From the NCBI RefSeq assembly GCF_000190635.1, contig NC_015172.1, positions 1,922,001 through 1,986,000 of the forward strand: a stretch of DNA of 64,000 nt. The letters are read 5' to 3'. Shown in pieces: positions 1 to 8,376 of the stretch (positions within the stretch are counted from its first letter, which is position 1; each line of letters opens with the position of its first letter). The notes below the pieces were generated by a model. It searched no databases. It had not been told where the DNA came from and worked only from the letters and a program-made list of their open reading frames with translations. The stretch comes from Syntrophobotulus glycolicus DSM 8271. Its GTDB lineage: Bacteria; Bacillota; Desulfitobacteriia; Desulfitobacteriales; Syntrophobotulaceae. The position numbers and the translations under genes are program-made.

Positions 1-181
1 CTTTTATTACACCTTCAGCCGCTCGGATATTGAAAATGCTATGGGGTTTGATGTCCGTGAATACAGTGGGAGTGAGGAAAAGCTGGCCGAGCTGATGGCC
101 AAGATACCTTTAAGGGAAAGAACCACGAATTCCCCCGGATCTTACGATCAGGAATCTATTGGGAAATTATTTTCCTTGTAA
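1..181 (+). CDS. C-terminal end of an unrecognised protein (truncated by window edge)
   Basis: Reading from base 2, an open frame runs 59 codons to a TAA at 179-181. The residues include FSRSDIENAMGFDVREY and end in ESIGKLFSL, which is a soluble-looking, charged composition. No start codon can be judged because the gene enters from outside the window. It converges with the minus-strand flx operon remnant, whose stop is 26 bases away. I do not recognise the family. Confidence 0.5.
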   Translation, partial: FYYTFSRSDIENAMGFDVREYSGSEEKLAELMAKIPLRERTTNSPGSYDQESIGKLFSL

Positions 182-206
182 AAAGAGCTTTATCCTTCAT
201 TCCACC

Positions 207-724
207 TCACCACTCCGGGGGGAGCTTCTTAATCTGGGCGTAATGAAAAACCGGTCCGTCCACGCAGACGTATGTACTGCCGATATTGCACCTTCCGCAT
301 TTTCCTATACCACAGGACATTCTCATTTCTAAAGTTGTGACAATATCGTCATCACGATAACCTTTATTTTCTAAGGCCTTGAATAAGCCCTTGATGACAA
401 TTGGCGGCCCGCAGGTTACCCATACGGTCCGCGAATCAACAATTGCTCACCAACAGTTAAATCATGAAGCGCATTGGTTAATCTCCCGACCTTTCTCACG
501 CAAAATTCTAAGAAACCTTTTTTCGTCGGCGAAGATGTGATGGAAATCATGGCTTCCCCTGTTTCCGGCAGGGAAAGCATAGCACATTGACCCGGTTTGT
601 TCCCGAAGCCGTCCTTAAGTTTCTGATTTTCAAAAACCACTTCTGTGCAAAAAAGGGCGCAAACTTTTACTGCGAAAAATTTGCGCCTGGTCAACAATGT
701 TATTCTTATCTCGTCAGGGCTCAC
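207..724 (-). pseudogene. FlxA-like pseudogene: NAD-binding domain deleted, frameshift at the junction
   Basis: From ATG 724 the frame encodes 102 residues resembling the FAD-binding half of neighbouring FlxA (shared pieces: MLSLPETGEAMISIT, VGRLTNALHDLTVGEQ, IRGPYG), then stops at TAA. In the +1 frame, directly at the junction, translation resumes as VWVTCGPPIVIKG and runs through TTLEMRMSCGIGKCGRC to a stop at 207-209. That second part matches the 2Fe-2S C-terminus of FlxA (VTVLCGPPIMIK, TTLEMRMKCGVGKCGRC). About 100 residues carrying the NAD(P)-binding GGGIGLAPVRSL region are missing. It lies 41 bases downstream of flxA, so it looks like a tandem paralog that decayed. A sequencing error would explain the frameshift but not the deletion. 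Confidence 0.9.
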
Positions 725-765
725 CCTGCTGTTTCATTGAACTTCAACTCGTATATGACGACCGT

Positions 766-1611
766 TTAGTACTCAGGCGGCAGATCCTTCAGCTCTGCCA
801 AGGTAAAGACCGGACCATCCAGACAGACATATTTGGACCCGATATTGCAGCGTCCGCATTTGCCGACACCGCATTTCATGCGCATTTCCAGAGTGGTAAT
901 AATGTCATGTTCCGGAAAACCGATTTTTTGCAGGGTCGGCAGCGTAAATTTGATCATGATCGGTGGGCCGCAGAGTACGGTAACCTGAGGTTTGAAGGCT
1001 AATTCTTCTACATAAGAAGGAACAAAACCAACATGGCCGTCCCAGCCTTCCTCGGCTCTGTCGATGGTCACAAATAAATCCATATTCTCAACTTTAGGCC
1101 AATTCTTAAATAAGTCCTCTTTAAAGGTCAAATCATCTTTGGATCTGGCCCCATAGACCACAGTCAGCTTACCGTAATCGGCCCGGTTGCGGATACAATG
1201 CATGATCAGGCTGCGCACGGGGGCCAGGCCGATCCCGCCGCCAATAAAGAGGAGGTCCTTGCCTTTACAATGCTCCAGCGGAAAACCGTTGCCGTAGGGC
1301 CCTCTGATCCCTACTTCCTGCCCAACCTCAATTTCATGCAGGGCATTGGTCAGTTCGCCAACCGCTTTAATGGCCATTTCAATATGGTTATCCCCTTTGT
1401 TGGTAATGGAAAACATTCCTTCCCCCACATTAGGCAAGGAAAGCATACCCAATTGGCCGGGCTGGGGATCGAATGGCTTTTGGTCATCCATGGTACTGAT
1501 GAAAAAGGTTTTGGTATCAGGAGTTTCCTGAACGATATTGATCACTTTCGCCCTGATCGGGATCAAGGCATTTTCCTGAGCATGATCATGGCTGCAATGA
1601 CAGTCACCCAT
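766..1611 (-). CDS. flxA: FlxA-type FAD/NAD(P)-binding oxidoreductase subunit with 2Fe-2S cluster
   Basis: 281 residues, related to anaerobic sulfite reductase subunit B and dihydroorotate dehydrogenase electron-transfer subunits. A ferredoxin-reductase-like FAD domain (PGQLGMLSLP, GEGMFSIT, IRGPYG) precedes a nucleotide-binding domain with GGGIGLAPVRSLI near residues 122-134. A C-terminal CGVGKCGRCNIGSKYVC block has the four-cysteine spacing of the 2Fe-2S site. The N-terminus is Cys/His-rich (MGDCHCSHDH). By analogy with Flx-Hdr complexes this subunit takes electrons from NADH. The ATG abuts the stop of flxB, consistent with translational coupling in the same operon. Confidence 0.9.
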   Translation of the reverse strand: MGDCHCSHDHAQENALIPIRAKVINIVQETPDTKTFFISTMDDQKPFDPQPGQLGMLSLPNVGEGMFSITNKGDNHIEMAIKAVGELTNALHEIEVGQEVGIRGPYGNGFPLEHCKGKDLLFIGGGIGLAPVRSLIMHCIRNRADYGKLTVVYGARSKDDLTFKEDLFKNWPKVENMDLFVTIDRAEEGWDGHVGFVPSYVEELAFKPQVTVLCGPPIMIKFTLPTLQKIGFPEHDIITTLEMRMKCGVGKCGRCNIGSKYVCLDGPVFTLAELKDLPPEY

Positions 1612-2604
1612 TTAGTCGGCCTCCTTTATCTTATTCATAATGGAGGTAATATCCATGTTAATCGGACAAACGTTGAGACATCTTCCGCAGCCGGTACAGA
1701 GAAGCATGTTGTACCGTTCCGGAAAATAGCTGAGCTTATGCATAAACCTGTTGCGGACTTTTTCTTTTTTACCGGGACGGGGATTATGGCCGCCGGCCAT
1801 CTGGGTATACTCCCCGTACATGCAGGAATCCCAGCAGCGGTACTTGATCCCTTCCTCACCCCGAATATTTTGGGAAATATCGAAACAGTGACAGGTCGGG
1901 CAAATATAGGTACAGGCCCCGCAATTGAGACATTTTCTGGAGACCTCTTCCCACAGCGGAGATTCGAACATGCCTTTAAGCTTTTCCGGCACTCCTTCAA
2001 CATCCACTTTCAGTTTGAAATCAAAGGCGTCGGGAATCTTGATCTGTTCTTCGGCAAGCTGGCCTTTAATCAGGTCAAGGACTTTTTGCCCTTTCTCAGT
2101 CCGGGGTTCCAGACCAATCGCATCTCCGGAAAGATAAGCCTGAATATCGGCATTCACACCTTTTTGGGGATCAACACTCATTGAGCTGCAAAAACAGGTC
2201 TGCCCGGGTTTGACACAATTCAAGGCAATAATTGTGGTATTGTCTCTTTTTTCTTTATAGAATTGGTCCACAAAGCCCTTAGTCAGGAAAACCTGATCAA
2301 GACATTCCAGGCTTTTCATATCACAGGATCTTACTCCAAAGAGCAGTTTGGGCTGTTTATCTTCCGGGATATTTTCTATTTCCAGGAACTTATCTTTAGT
2401 TTTAAAACAATACATGTTCTCTGTTTGTGGAAAAAAGACGTCCTTTGGGGAAAAACGCACATTCTCGCTTAACAGTATCTCTGTATTTTCCTGCAAGGGT
2501 ACAAATTTGGATGTCTCTTCTATTTTAGCAGGCACCAGGACCGCGTAATCTTTACTCAAAATATGGAGAACTTCTTTTAACTTCGCTGCTTGAACTGCCA
2601 GCAT
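1612..2604 (-). CDS. flxB: FlxB-type iron-sulfur protein (anaerobic sulfite reductase subunit A family)
   Basis: 330 residues. The N-terminal two-thirds resemble AsrA-like proteins (LLFGVRSCDMKSLECLDQVF; a central CFCSSM segment). The C-terminal third has two 4Fe-4S motifs: CLNCGACTYICPTCHCFDI near residue 225 and CTGCGRCLNVCPINMDIT near residue 305. It probably relays electrons between the FlxA flavin and the Hdr module. The gene is 12 bases downstream of flxC and touches flxA. Family membership is clear; the exact electron path is inference. Confidence 0.85.
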   Translation of the reverse strand: MLAVQAAKLKEVLHILSKDYAVLVPAKIEETSKFVPLQENTEILLSENVRFSPKDVFFPQTENMYCFKTKDKFLEIENIPEDKQPKLLFGVRSCDMKSLECLDQVFLTKGFVDQFYKEKRDNTTIIALNCVKPGQTCFCSSMSVDPQKGVNADIQAYLSGDAIGLEPRTEKGQKVLDLIKGQLAEEQIKIPDAFDFKLKVDVEGVPEKLKGMFESPLWEEVSRKCLNCGACTYICPTCHCFDISQNIRGEEGIKYRCWDSCMYGEYTQMAGGHNPRPGKKEKVRNRFMHKLSYFPERYNMLLCTGCGRCLNVCPINMDITSIMNKIKEAD

Positions 2605-2616
2605 TTTTCCACCTCC

Positions 2617-3504
2617 CTACATGAATTCTTCAGGATCAGAGTATTCATAGCCACCCAGAGGAAGCTTTTTATCCAGATCGACCCCGGCTTCATAGTCCCC
2701 GAACAGGTTATCGATATCCTGAGCCAGCTTCTTATTGACCAGCATGATCGGAACATTGGAAGGACAAACTCTTTCACATTCCCCGCAGTCAATACACCTT
2801 CCCGCTACATGCATCGCCCTGGTCAGAGCAAAAAACAGATTCTCGGAAACACTATTGGTTTTGCCCAGCCAGCCCTTTTCACTGTGATCAAAAATACAAT
2901 CCCGGCAGTTGCAGGCCGGACAGACATTGCGGCAGGCATAACAGCGTACACATTTGGCGTAATTCGCGGTAAATTTTTGATATTTTTCATCCGCTGTCAG
3001 GCCTTCCACCGCTTGAACATCAGAATAATCCTTACCTTCAGGGAGTTTTTTATTCTGTTTTTCCCCGATCATCCGGTCATAAATAACCGGATCAGGGAAA
3101 CGGCAGCTCCGGCATTTCACGGCCTCGGGAATATCTGCTCCTTGTTCGGAACCTTGAGCCAGCTTATCATCCTTCATTCCTGGACAGGATAGGCCTAATA
3201 AGACCACTTTGTCTCTGCTTATCTGTTTGTCCTGAATTAAACGGTTGACTCCGCGGGCATCACAACCCTTAACAAAGATGGCAATCTTGCCGTCTGTATC
3301 TTTAAAATCCAATAAATATTTGGATAAATTGCTGGCACAATACTCATTCCAGACTAAACGGTCGGTATCTTCCGGCTTATCAATGAAGACAGGCGTTGTG
3401 GCATACCAGAAATTGCCCTGTTCCCAACCGATCACCGTGTTCACTTCGCCCTTTTCCAAAAGCTCCCGGGCTATTTTTCTGACCTCCATTGTTAATTGTT
3501 CCAT
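2617..3504 (-). CDS. flxC: FlxC-type iron-sulfur protein (FrhB/dicluster ferredoxin-like)
   Basis: 295 residues. The N-terminal half resembles the F420-hydrogenase beta/4Fe-4S dicluster group (IAIFVKGCDARGVNRLI, VVLLGLSCPGM), followed by a four-Cys segment (CRSCRFPDP). The C-terminal half has CVRCYACRNVCPACNCRDC near residue 180 and CIDCGECERVCPSNVPIMLV near residue 245. It overlaps the end of flxD by 13 bases, so the genes are co-translated. A soluble electron carrier inside the Flx-Hdr complex is the likely role. Confidence 0.82.
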   Translation of the reverse strand: MEQLTMEVRKIARELLEKGEVNTVIGWEQGNFWYATTPVFIDKPEDTDRLVWNEYCASNLSKYLLDFKDTDGKIAIFVKGCDARGVNRLIQDKQISRDKVVLLGLSCPGMKDDKLAQGSEQGADIPEAVKCRSCRFPDPVIYDRMIGEKQNKKLPEGKDYSDVQAVEGLTADEKYQKFTANYAKCVRCYACRNVCPACNCRDCIFDHSEKGWLGKTNSVSENLFFALTRAMHVAGRCIDCGECERVCPSNVPIMLVNKKLAQDIDNLFGDYEAGVDLDKKLPLGGYEYSDPEEFM

Positions 3505-3938
3505 TGGTCATCCCTCAACTTCCTGTTTGGACCCAAAGCCTTGATTTGTTCTGTCAGCTCAGTGATTACCTGTTGGAATTTTGGGGCTTCGGCTGCGGAA
3601 ATCCAACGGTTTTGGAATCTTTCCGGTTCCATACCGACATATTCCATCAGACGTCTCATCAAGAGGAATCTCCTTCTGGTAAAATAATTTCCGGAATGAT
3701 AATGACAGTCTCCGGGGTGGCAGCCCGCAACCAGGACTCCGTCAACTCCTTTTTGAAAAGCCTTGATGACAAACTGGGGATTAACCCTGCCTGAACAAGG
3801 GACTCTGAGGATTCTGATATTCGGAGGATACTGCAATCTGGCCAGACCGGTCAAATCCGCCCCGGCATAGGTACACCAGTTACAGGCAAATACCAGTATT
3901 TTAGGTTCCCAATTTTCGCCTTCTTGATTTACAGACAC
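3492..3938 (-). CDS. flxD: FlxD / MvhD-type hydrogenase delta subunit
   Basis: 148 residues of the MvhD family. Cysteines are in the expected places: FACNWCTYAGADL near residue 14, RVPCSGRVN near residue 48, and VAGCHPGDCHYHSGN near residue 72. MvhD proteins join an electron-input module to HdrA through a 2Fe-2S cluster. Here it sits between hdrA (10-base overlap) and flxC, matching the position of a linker between the Hdr and Flx halves. No hydrogenase large subunit is nearby, so input is more likely NADH through FlxA than H2. Confidence 0.93.
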   Translation of the reverse strand: MSVNQEGENWEPKILVFACNWCTYAGADLTGLARLQYPPNIRILRVPCSGRVNPQFVIKAFQKGVDGVLVAGCHPGDCHYHSGNYFTRRRFLLMRRLMEYVGMEPERFQNRWISAAEAPKFQQVITELTEQIKALGPNRKLRDDQWNN

Positions 3939-5911
3939 AACGCATTCACCTCCGCCAGAATTTGTTCATCGGTAAAGTGCTTCAGATTGAGCGCCGCCGA
4001 ACGACAGGCAACCGTACAGGCTCCGCACCCCTGGCATAGACTGCTGTTCACAGCAGCTACTTTGCGTTCAACCATTTTTCCGTGGCAGCGTTCTGAAATT
4101 ATTTTCATCTCAATTGCTTTATAGGGGCATACAGGCGCACAAAGTTCACAACCGGAGCAGATTCTTTCCTCGACTTCGGAAACAATCGGCTCGGTCGGCA
4201 TTTCGCTCTTGGACAGCAATCCGCATACTTTAGCCGCAGCGGCACTTCCCTGGGCTACCGATTCCGGGATATCTTTCGGCCCCTGACAGGCTCCCGCCAG
4301 ATAAACACCTTGGGTGTGGGTTTCTACCGGCGCCAGCTTGGGATGAGCTTCCGTATAAAAATCATCCTTATCATAACCAATACCGATTTTTTGCGCTAAT
4401 TTGGACGCATCAGGCTGGGCAATCATTGCCGTGGCCAGAACCACCATATCGGCTTCAATCTCGACCGGCCTGGAGATCAGGGTGTCCTCCCCGCGAACAA
4501 TCAGTTTATCGCCCTGCTGATAGATTTTGGAAACGCGGCCCCGGATATAATTGGCCCGGTATTGCTCCCTGGTCCTGTTGTAGAATTCTTCATAGCCTTT
4601 TCCACCGGCCCGCACATCCATGTAAAACACATAGACATTGGCGTCCTTGATTTTTTCACTGACCAGGGTGGCATGCTTGGCTGAGTACATGCAGCAGGCC
4701 TTGGAGCAATAGCTTTTGCCTTTTGCCTCATCGCGGGACCCCACACATTTGATGAAGACAACATTCTTAGGCTCCTGATGGTCGGACGGTCTTTTGATTT
4801 TGCCCAGGGTTGGCCCTGAAGCATTGATCAATCGTTCAAACTGCATGCCGGAAATCACGTCAGGATATTTGCCATAACCATACTCACCGTAGGCAGACTG
4901 GTCAAACAGTTCAAATCCTGTCGCCACAACGATTGCGCCGTAACGACGGGTTTCCAGTTCTTCCTGCTGGGTATAATCAATCGCCCCGGCTGCACAAACT
5001 TTGGCGCAAAGTCCGCACTTGCCTGATTTAAAGTAGGTGCAGTTCGCCCGGTCAATAACCGGTTTATTAGGGATGGCTTGCGGAAATGGGGTATAGATCG
5101 CTCTTCTTTTGGCCATGCCCAGCTCAAATTCACTGTCAACTTTGCTTGGACATTTTTCCATACACAGACCGCAGCCTGTACAGACATCCATTTTTACGGA
5201 ACGGGCTTTTTTCTTTATTGTTACATCAAAATTTCCCACAAAACCTTCCACTTTTTCAATTTCGGAAAAAGTGATCAGGTTAATATTGGGATGAGCGGCC
5301 GCTTCCACCATTTTAGGGGTCAGAATACAGGCTGAGCAGTCCAAAGTGGGGAAAGTTTTATCAATCTGGGCCATTTTGCCGCCAATTGAAGGCTCCTTTT
5401 CCACAATGTCAACAATATGACCGGCATTAGCAATGTCCAAAGCCGCTTGAATACCGGCAATTCCCCCGCCGATCACCAAAGCCCGGTCGGTAACCGGAAT
5501 GGTGGATCTTTGCAGAGGCTTGTTTCTAATCGCCTTGGCCACAGCCATTTTGATCAGATCAATTGCTTTTTCGGTCGCTTTTTCTTTTTCATTGGCATGC
5601 ACCCAGGAACAGTGTTCCCTGATATTGGCCATCTCGACAAAATAGGGGTTCAGGCCGGCATTTTCCACACACCGGCGAAAGGTTGCCTCGTGCATTCTCG
5701 GTGAACAGGAAGCGACCACAATCCGATCCAGTTTGTACTCTTGAATGGCTTTTTTGATCAGCTCTTGACCCGGCTCGGAACACATATATTTATTATCTGC
5801 CGAATAAACGACACCCGGAAATGCTTTAGCCGCTTCAGCTGCTTGGGCACAGTCCACGACTGCCCCAATATTCGTTCCGCAGTGACAGACAAAAACTCCA
5901 ACGCGCTTCAT
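3929..5911 (-). CDS. hdrA: Heterodisulfide reductase subunit A (HdrA), bifurcating FAD/iron-sulfur subunit
   Basis: 660 residues, full length for the family. Features in order: an N-terminal CHCGTNIG segment; the HdrA signatures ASCSPRMHE and IREHCSWVH; a dinucleotide fold at GGGIAGIQAALDIA near residue 147; 4Fe-4S motifs CTGCGLCMEKCP near 243 and CGLCAKVCAAGAIDY near 300; and C-terminal CSGCELCAPVCPYKAIEM plus CQGCGACTVACR. HdrA carries the FAD where flavin-based electron bifurcation occurs in HdrABC systems. It overlaps hdrB by 4 bases (ATGA) and flxD by 10. The assignment is firm; the acceptor couple is not visible from sequence. Confidence 0.95.
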   Translation of the reverse strand: MKRVGVFVCHCGTNIGAVVDCAQAAEAAKAFPGVVYSADNKYMCSEPGQELIKKAIQEYKLDRIVVASCSPRMHEATFRRCVENAGLNPYFVEMANIREHCSWVHANEKEKATEKAIDLIKMAVAKAIRNKPLQRSTIPVTDRALVIGGGIAGIQAALDIANAGHIVDIVEKEPSIGGKMAQIDKTFPTLDCSACILTPKMVEAAAHPNINLITFSEIEKVEGFVGNFDVTIKKKARSVKMDVCTGCGLCMEKCPSKVDSEFELGMAKRRAIYTPFPQAIPNKPVIDRANCTYFKSGKCGLCAKVCAAGAIDYTQQEELETRRYGAIVVATGFELFDQSAYGEYGYGKYPDVISGMQFERLINASGPTLGKIKRPSDHQEPKNVVFIKCVGSRDEAKGKSYCSKACCMYSAKHATLVSEKIKDANVYVFYMDVRAGGKGYEEFYNRTREQYRANYIRGRVSKIYQQGDKLIVRGEDTLISRPVEIEADMVVLATAMIAQPDASKLAQKIGIGYDKDDFYTEAHPKLAPVETHTQGVYLAGACQGPKDIPESVAQGSAAAAKVCGLLSKSEMPTEPIVSEVEERICSGCELCAPVCPYKAIEMKIISERCHGKMVERKVAAVNSSLCQGCGACTVACRSAALNLKHFTDEQILAEVNALCL

Positions 5912-6795
5912 GCCTTTTCCTCCTTGCTTCCGGCAGTTTTGATTTTTTGGACCAGAGGCATGGCATCAACAAAGTGCTTATCTAGGCCCAGCTTCTGCGG
6001 CTGAATTCCCATAGCCAGACCCATCAGTTCGGTAAAATAGAATACCGGCAAGCTATACTGTTTGTGAAAAGCTTTTGCCACCTGATCCTGGCGCATGTCC
6101 AGATTGTTCATACACATTGGACAGGCTGTGACCAGACAGTCAGCCCCTGCTTGTTTTGCTGCGCTAAAAATCTTCTCCAGCATCGGCAATCCGACATCTG
6201 ATTTGGTCGTTAGATGGGAAGCCCCGCAGCATTCTGTTTTGAAGGCCCATTCTACAGTTTCCGCTCCGAGGTCCTGCATCAGCCTGTCCATAGTCCGGGG
6301 ATCTTCGGGATCATCAAAACCCATCTTGGTTGGACGGACGAGCAGGCAACCATAGTAACAGGCTATTTTTAAACCCTTCAGTTGTTTGCGCACTTTTTCC
6401 TTAATCGCCTCTGCGCTAACTTCATTAGCGATGATATCCACCAGAGCCCTGGCCTTGCTTTTTCCCTGATAGGGTCTTTCAATGATTTCTTCTACTTCCT
6501 GCCTTGTTTTTGCCGATCCTGCAACTGCTACCTCTACCGCTTTACTGCGGGCGTAACATGCCGCACAGGGAATCGCCACATCCAACCCCGCTTCTTCCGC
6601 AATCGCCATATTTCTGGCCGGAAGCGCCAAGGCCAGCCGGTGATCTGTTAAATGGCCGCTGGATGCTCCACAGCAGTTCCAACCGGGGATTTCCCATAAT
6701 TCAATACCCAGAAGTCTGGCAACTTCTTTGGTAGACAGGTCAAATTCAATACCTGTCGAGCTTAAGGAACAACCGGGAAAATAGGCATATTTCAT
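5908..6795 (-). CDS. hdrB: Heterodisulfide reductase subunit B (HdrB), CCG-domain protein
   Basis: 295 residues with two CCG domains. The first has CAACYARSK and CCGASSGH, the second CYYGCLLVRP, ECCGASHLT and TACPMCMNNLDMRQ. Each CCG domain in this family binds part of a non-cubane 4Fe-4S centre that reduces a disulfide. The start ATG overlaps the hdrC stop by 4 bases. In methanogens the substrate is CoM-S-S-CoB, in Desulfovibrio probably DsrC. Neither partner gene is in the window, so the disulfide substrate here is unknown. Confidence 0.94.
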   Translation of the reverse strand: MKYAYFPGCSLSSTGIEFDLSTKEVARLLGIELWEIPGWNCCGASSGHLTDHRLALALPARNMAIAEEAGLDVAIPCAACYARSKAVEVAVAGSAKTRQEVEEIIERPYQGKSKARALVDIIANEVSAEAIKEKVRKQLKGLKIACYYGCLLVRPTKMGFDDPEDPRTMDRLMQDLGAETVEWAFKTECCGASHLTTKSDVGLPMLEKIFSAAKQAGADCLVTACPMCMNNLDMRQDQVAKAFHKQYSLPVFYFTELMGLAMGIQPQKLGLDKHFVDAMPLVQKIKTAGSKEEKA

Positions 6796-7361
6796 CCTTT
6801 GCCACCCCGTTTCCGTACATTGTCAAATATTTTTTTCACTTCGTCCTGACCATTGCTCTTATGAGGAAGAATAGCCAGCTTGCCTCTGGTCACCATCGGC
6901 AGGCCATATTGCGCATCCTTTAAGGGCTGCCCACTTTGGAGATTGAAGCCCAAAATCAGGCCCAGTTCATGAACCCTGCCATTTGCTTCCACAGACTTCA
7001 GGAAGATGTCATGGAATAAGTCCATATTCTTTTCGGCAATATAACCTTTTTTCTTGGCCATGATTCTGACGCTTTCCATCACCGCGGCGATATCCACCTC
7101 TCTCGGACATCTGACCGAACAGGTCTGGCAGCTTGCACACAGCCAAATCGTATGGGACTTGAGCGCTTCCTCCGCCATGCTCAGCTGAAGCAATCTCATG
7201 ATCTCCCTGGGGGTCTTATCCATGGCAAAAGCAACCGGACATCCGGCGGTACATTTGCCGCACTGGTAACATTTGTTAAACTCCACACCGCTTTCCCGGG
7301 CGATTTCTTCCAGGACGAGTCGGTTTTTTTCTACCAGAGAAGTAAGATTAACACTACTCAT
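6792..7361 (-). CDS. hdrC: Heterodisulfide reductase subunit C (HdrC), 2x[4Fe-4S] protein
   Basis: 189 residues with two ferredoxin-type motifs, CYQCGKCTAGCPVAF near residue 31 and CASCQTCSVRCPREVDI near residue 75. HdrC moves electrons from HdrA to HdrB. It is the first gene of the operon: a good Shine-Dalgarno (AAGGTGGAAGG) precedes the ATG, and a 364-base leader with a Rex operator separates it from rex. The order hdrCBA-flxDCBA is on one transcript with overlapping or nearly overlapping genes throughout. Confidence 0.94.
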   Translation of the reverse strand: MSSVNLTSLVEKNRLVLEEIARESGVEFNKCYQCGKCTAGCPVAFAMDKTPREIMRLLQLSMAEEALKSHTIWLCASCQTCSVRCPREVDIAAVMESVRIMAKKKGYIAEKNMDLFHDIFLKSVEANGRVHELGLILGFNLQSGQPLKDAQYGLPMVTRGKLAILPHKSNGQDEVKKIFDNVRKRGGKG

Positions 7362-7427
7362 TTTGATCCTTCCACCTTCTCTTCAATCATTCTTTATCAT
7401 AAGGCCTTTAATGAACTCCTGCTAAAG

Positions 7428-7455
7428 TTTATAATGCTTTGATGGGCAAATCAAG
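7428..7455 (-). promoter_or_regulatory. Candidate housekeeping promoter for hdrCBA-flxDCBA
   Basis: On the minus strand a TATAAA -10-like box (7428-7433) is preceded by TTGATT/CTTGAT (7449-7455) with 15-16 bases between. It is 67 bases upstream of the hdrC ATG. The spacing is slightly short, so this is a candidate only. The remaining 7362-7725 gap otherwise holds Rex half-sites and the rex terminator. Confidence 0.35.
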
Positions 7456-7520
7456 CATAGTTTTTCGGTTAACAAAATTGAATAAGTATTGTTTAAACTT
7501 TTTCAAGGATCGTTCTAAAC

Positions 7521-7538
7521 CTGTTAAAAATTTAACAA
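7521..7538. promoter_or_regulatory. Rex operator (redox-responsive repressor site)
   Basis: The palindrome TGTTAA-AAAT-TTAACA at 7522-7537 extends to CTGTTAA...TTAACAA, one base away from the clostridial Rex consensus TTGTTAAnnnnTTAACAA. Isolated half-sites occur nearby (TTAACAA at 7469-7475, TTGTTTAA at 7489-7496). It is in the only gap between rex and hdrC, 160 bases upstream of the hdrC start. Rex releases such sites when NADH is high, so expression of the NADH-linked Flx-Hdr complex would rise with NADH/NAD+. Confidence 0.8.
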
Positions 7539-7608
7539 AATCAGAACTTTTTCTGCCTATTGTTTCATCATTCTGTCAAATCGGCTTTAAGTCAAATCCA
7601 TTCTCCAT

Positions 7609-7639
7609 AAAAAAAGAAGCGAGCTGAAAGGCACGCTTC
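7609..7639 (-). terminator. Rho-independent terminator after rex
   Basis: Minus-strand hairpin with arms GAAGCG-x-GC and GC-x-CGCTTC (one A/A mismatch), loop CTTTCA, followed by seven T. It is 87 bases beyond the rex stop and separates rex from the hdr-flx operon. Confidence 0.8.
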
Positions 7640-7725
7640 TCTCTATGTTATTTTAACCCAGAAAATCGATATCCAGATAAAATATCTCAATCTCAACCGA
7701 TGATCTCTATTGCTTCAAATTGGAT

Positions 7726-8376
7726 TTAGTTGGGGTTTAACTTTGCCTCCGCTGTTCTCAGATTATAGCCCAGAACCATCAAACTGTCTATCATTTGGAT
7801 ATTTTCCACTACGATATCATCACTGGCAAGCAATTCGATCGGGGAAAAATTCCATAAGGCTTTAATCCCATTGTCCGTAACCAGCTTGGCTACTTCCAAA
7901 ACACGGATTTCCGGTACGGTTAAAGCCGCAATATCAACATGATTGTCCTGCACATATTCCTGCAGTTTATCTAAATGGATAATTTCGATATCATTGATCC
8001 TTTCCCCGATAATTTCAGGCTTGACATCGAAAATAGCCGCTATTTTGTAACCGTTCTTTTCAAAGCCTGAATATTTGGCCAGAGCATGGCCCAGGTTTCC
8101 GGCTCCAATAATAATCACTGAAAATAAATCGTCCAGGCCAAAAATATCCCGGATCTCCTGGCGAAGCAAATCGACATCATATCCGTATCCCTGCAGGCCG
8201 CTGGCACCAAAACTGAAGAAGTCGTGTCTGACCTGAGAAGCGGTGACCCCCATCCTGTTGCCCAGATCCCTGGAGGAAATTCTGCTGATTCCCATTTGCT
8301 GCAGTGTGGTAAGATACCTGTAATACCTCGGCATTCTCTTGATGACCGCACTGGGCAGTTTCTTATGCTCCTTCAT
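7726..8376 (-). CDS. rex: Redox-sensing transcriptional repressor Rex
   Basis: 216 residues, usual length. The N-terminal winged helix (RMPRYYRYL, ISRISSRDLG, ASQVRHDFFSFG) is followed by a Rossmann domain with IIIGAGNLGHALAKY near residue 88, which binds NAD(H). The C-terminus keeps the domain-swapping helix region (NFSPIELLA...). Rex represses fermentative and respiratory genes when NAD+ dominates. Its start overlaps the preceding TsaD-like gene by 14 bases. A Rex operator lies just downstream, in front of hdrC. Confidence 0.95.
   Translation of the reverse strand: MKEHKKLPSAVIKRMPRYYRYLTTLQQMGISRISSRDLGNRMGVTASQVRHDFFSFGASGLQGYGYDVDLLRQEIRDIFGLDDLFSVIIIGAGNLGHALAKYSGFEKNGYKIAAIFDVKPEIIGERINDIEIIHLDKLQEYVQDNHVDIAALTVPEIRVLEVAKLVTDNGIKALWNFSPIELLASDDIVVENIQMIDSLMVLGYNLRTAEAKLNPN

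Noticed and set aside
1198-2184. 328-codon plus-strand open frame
   Set aside because: It lies opposite flxB and flxA, which have clear family motifs, and its own translation has no recognisable domain. It is a shadow of the real genes.
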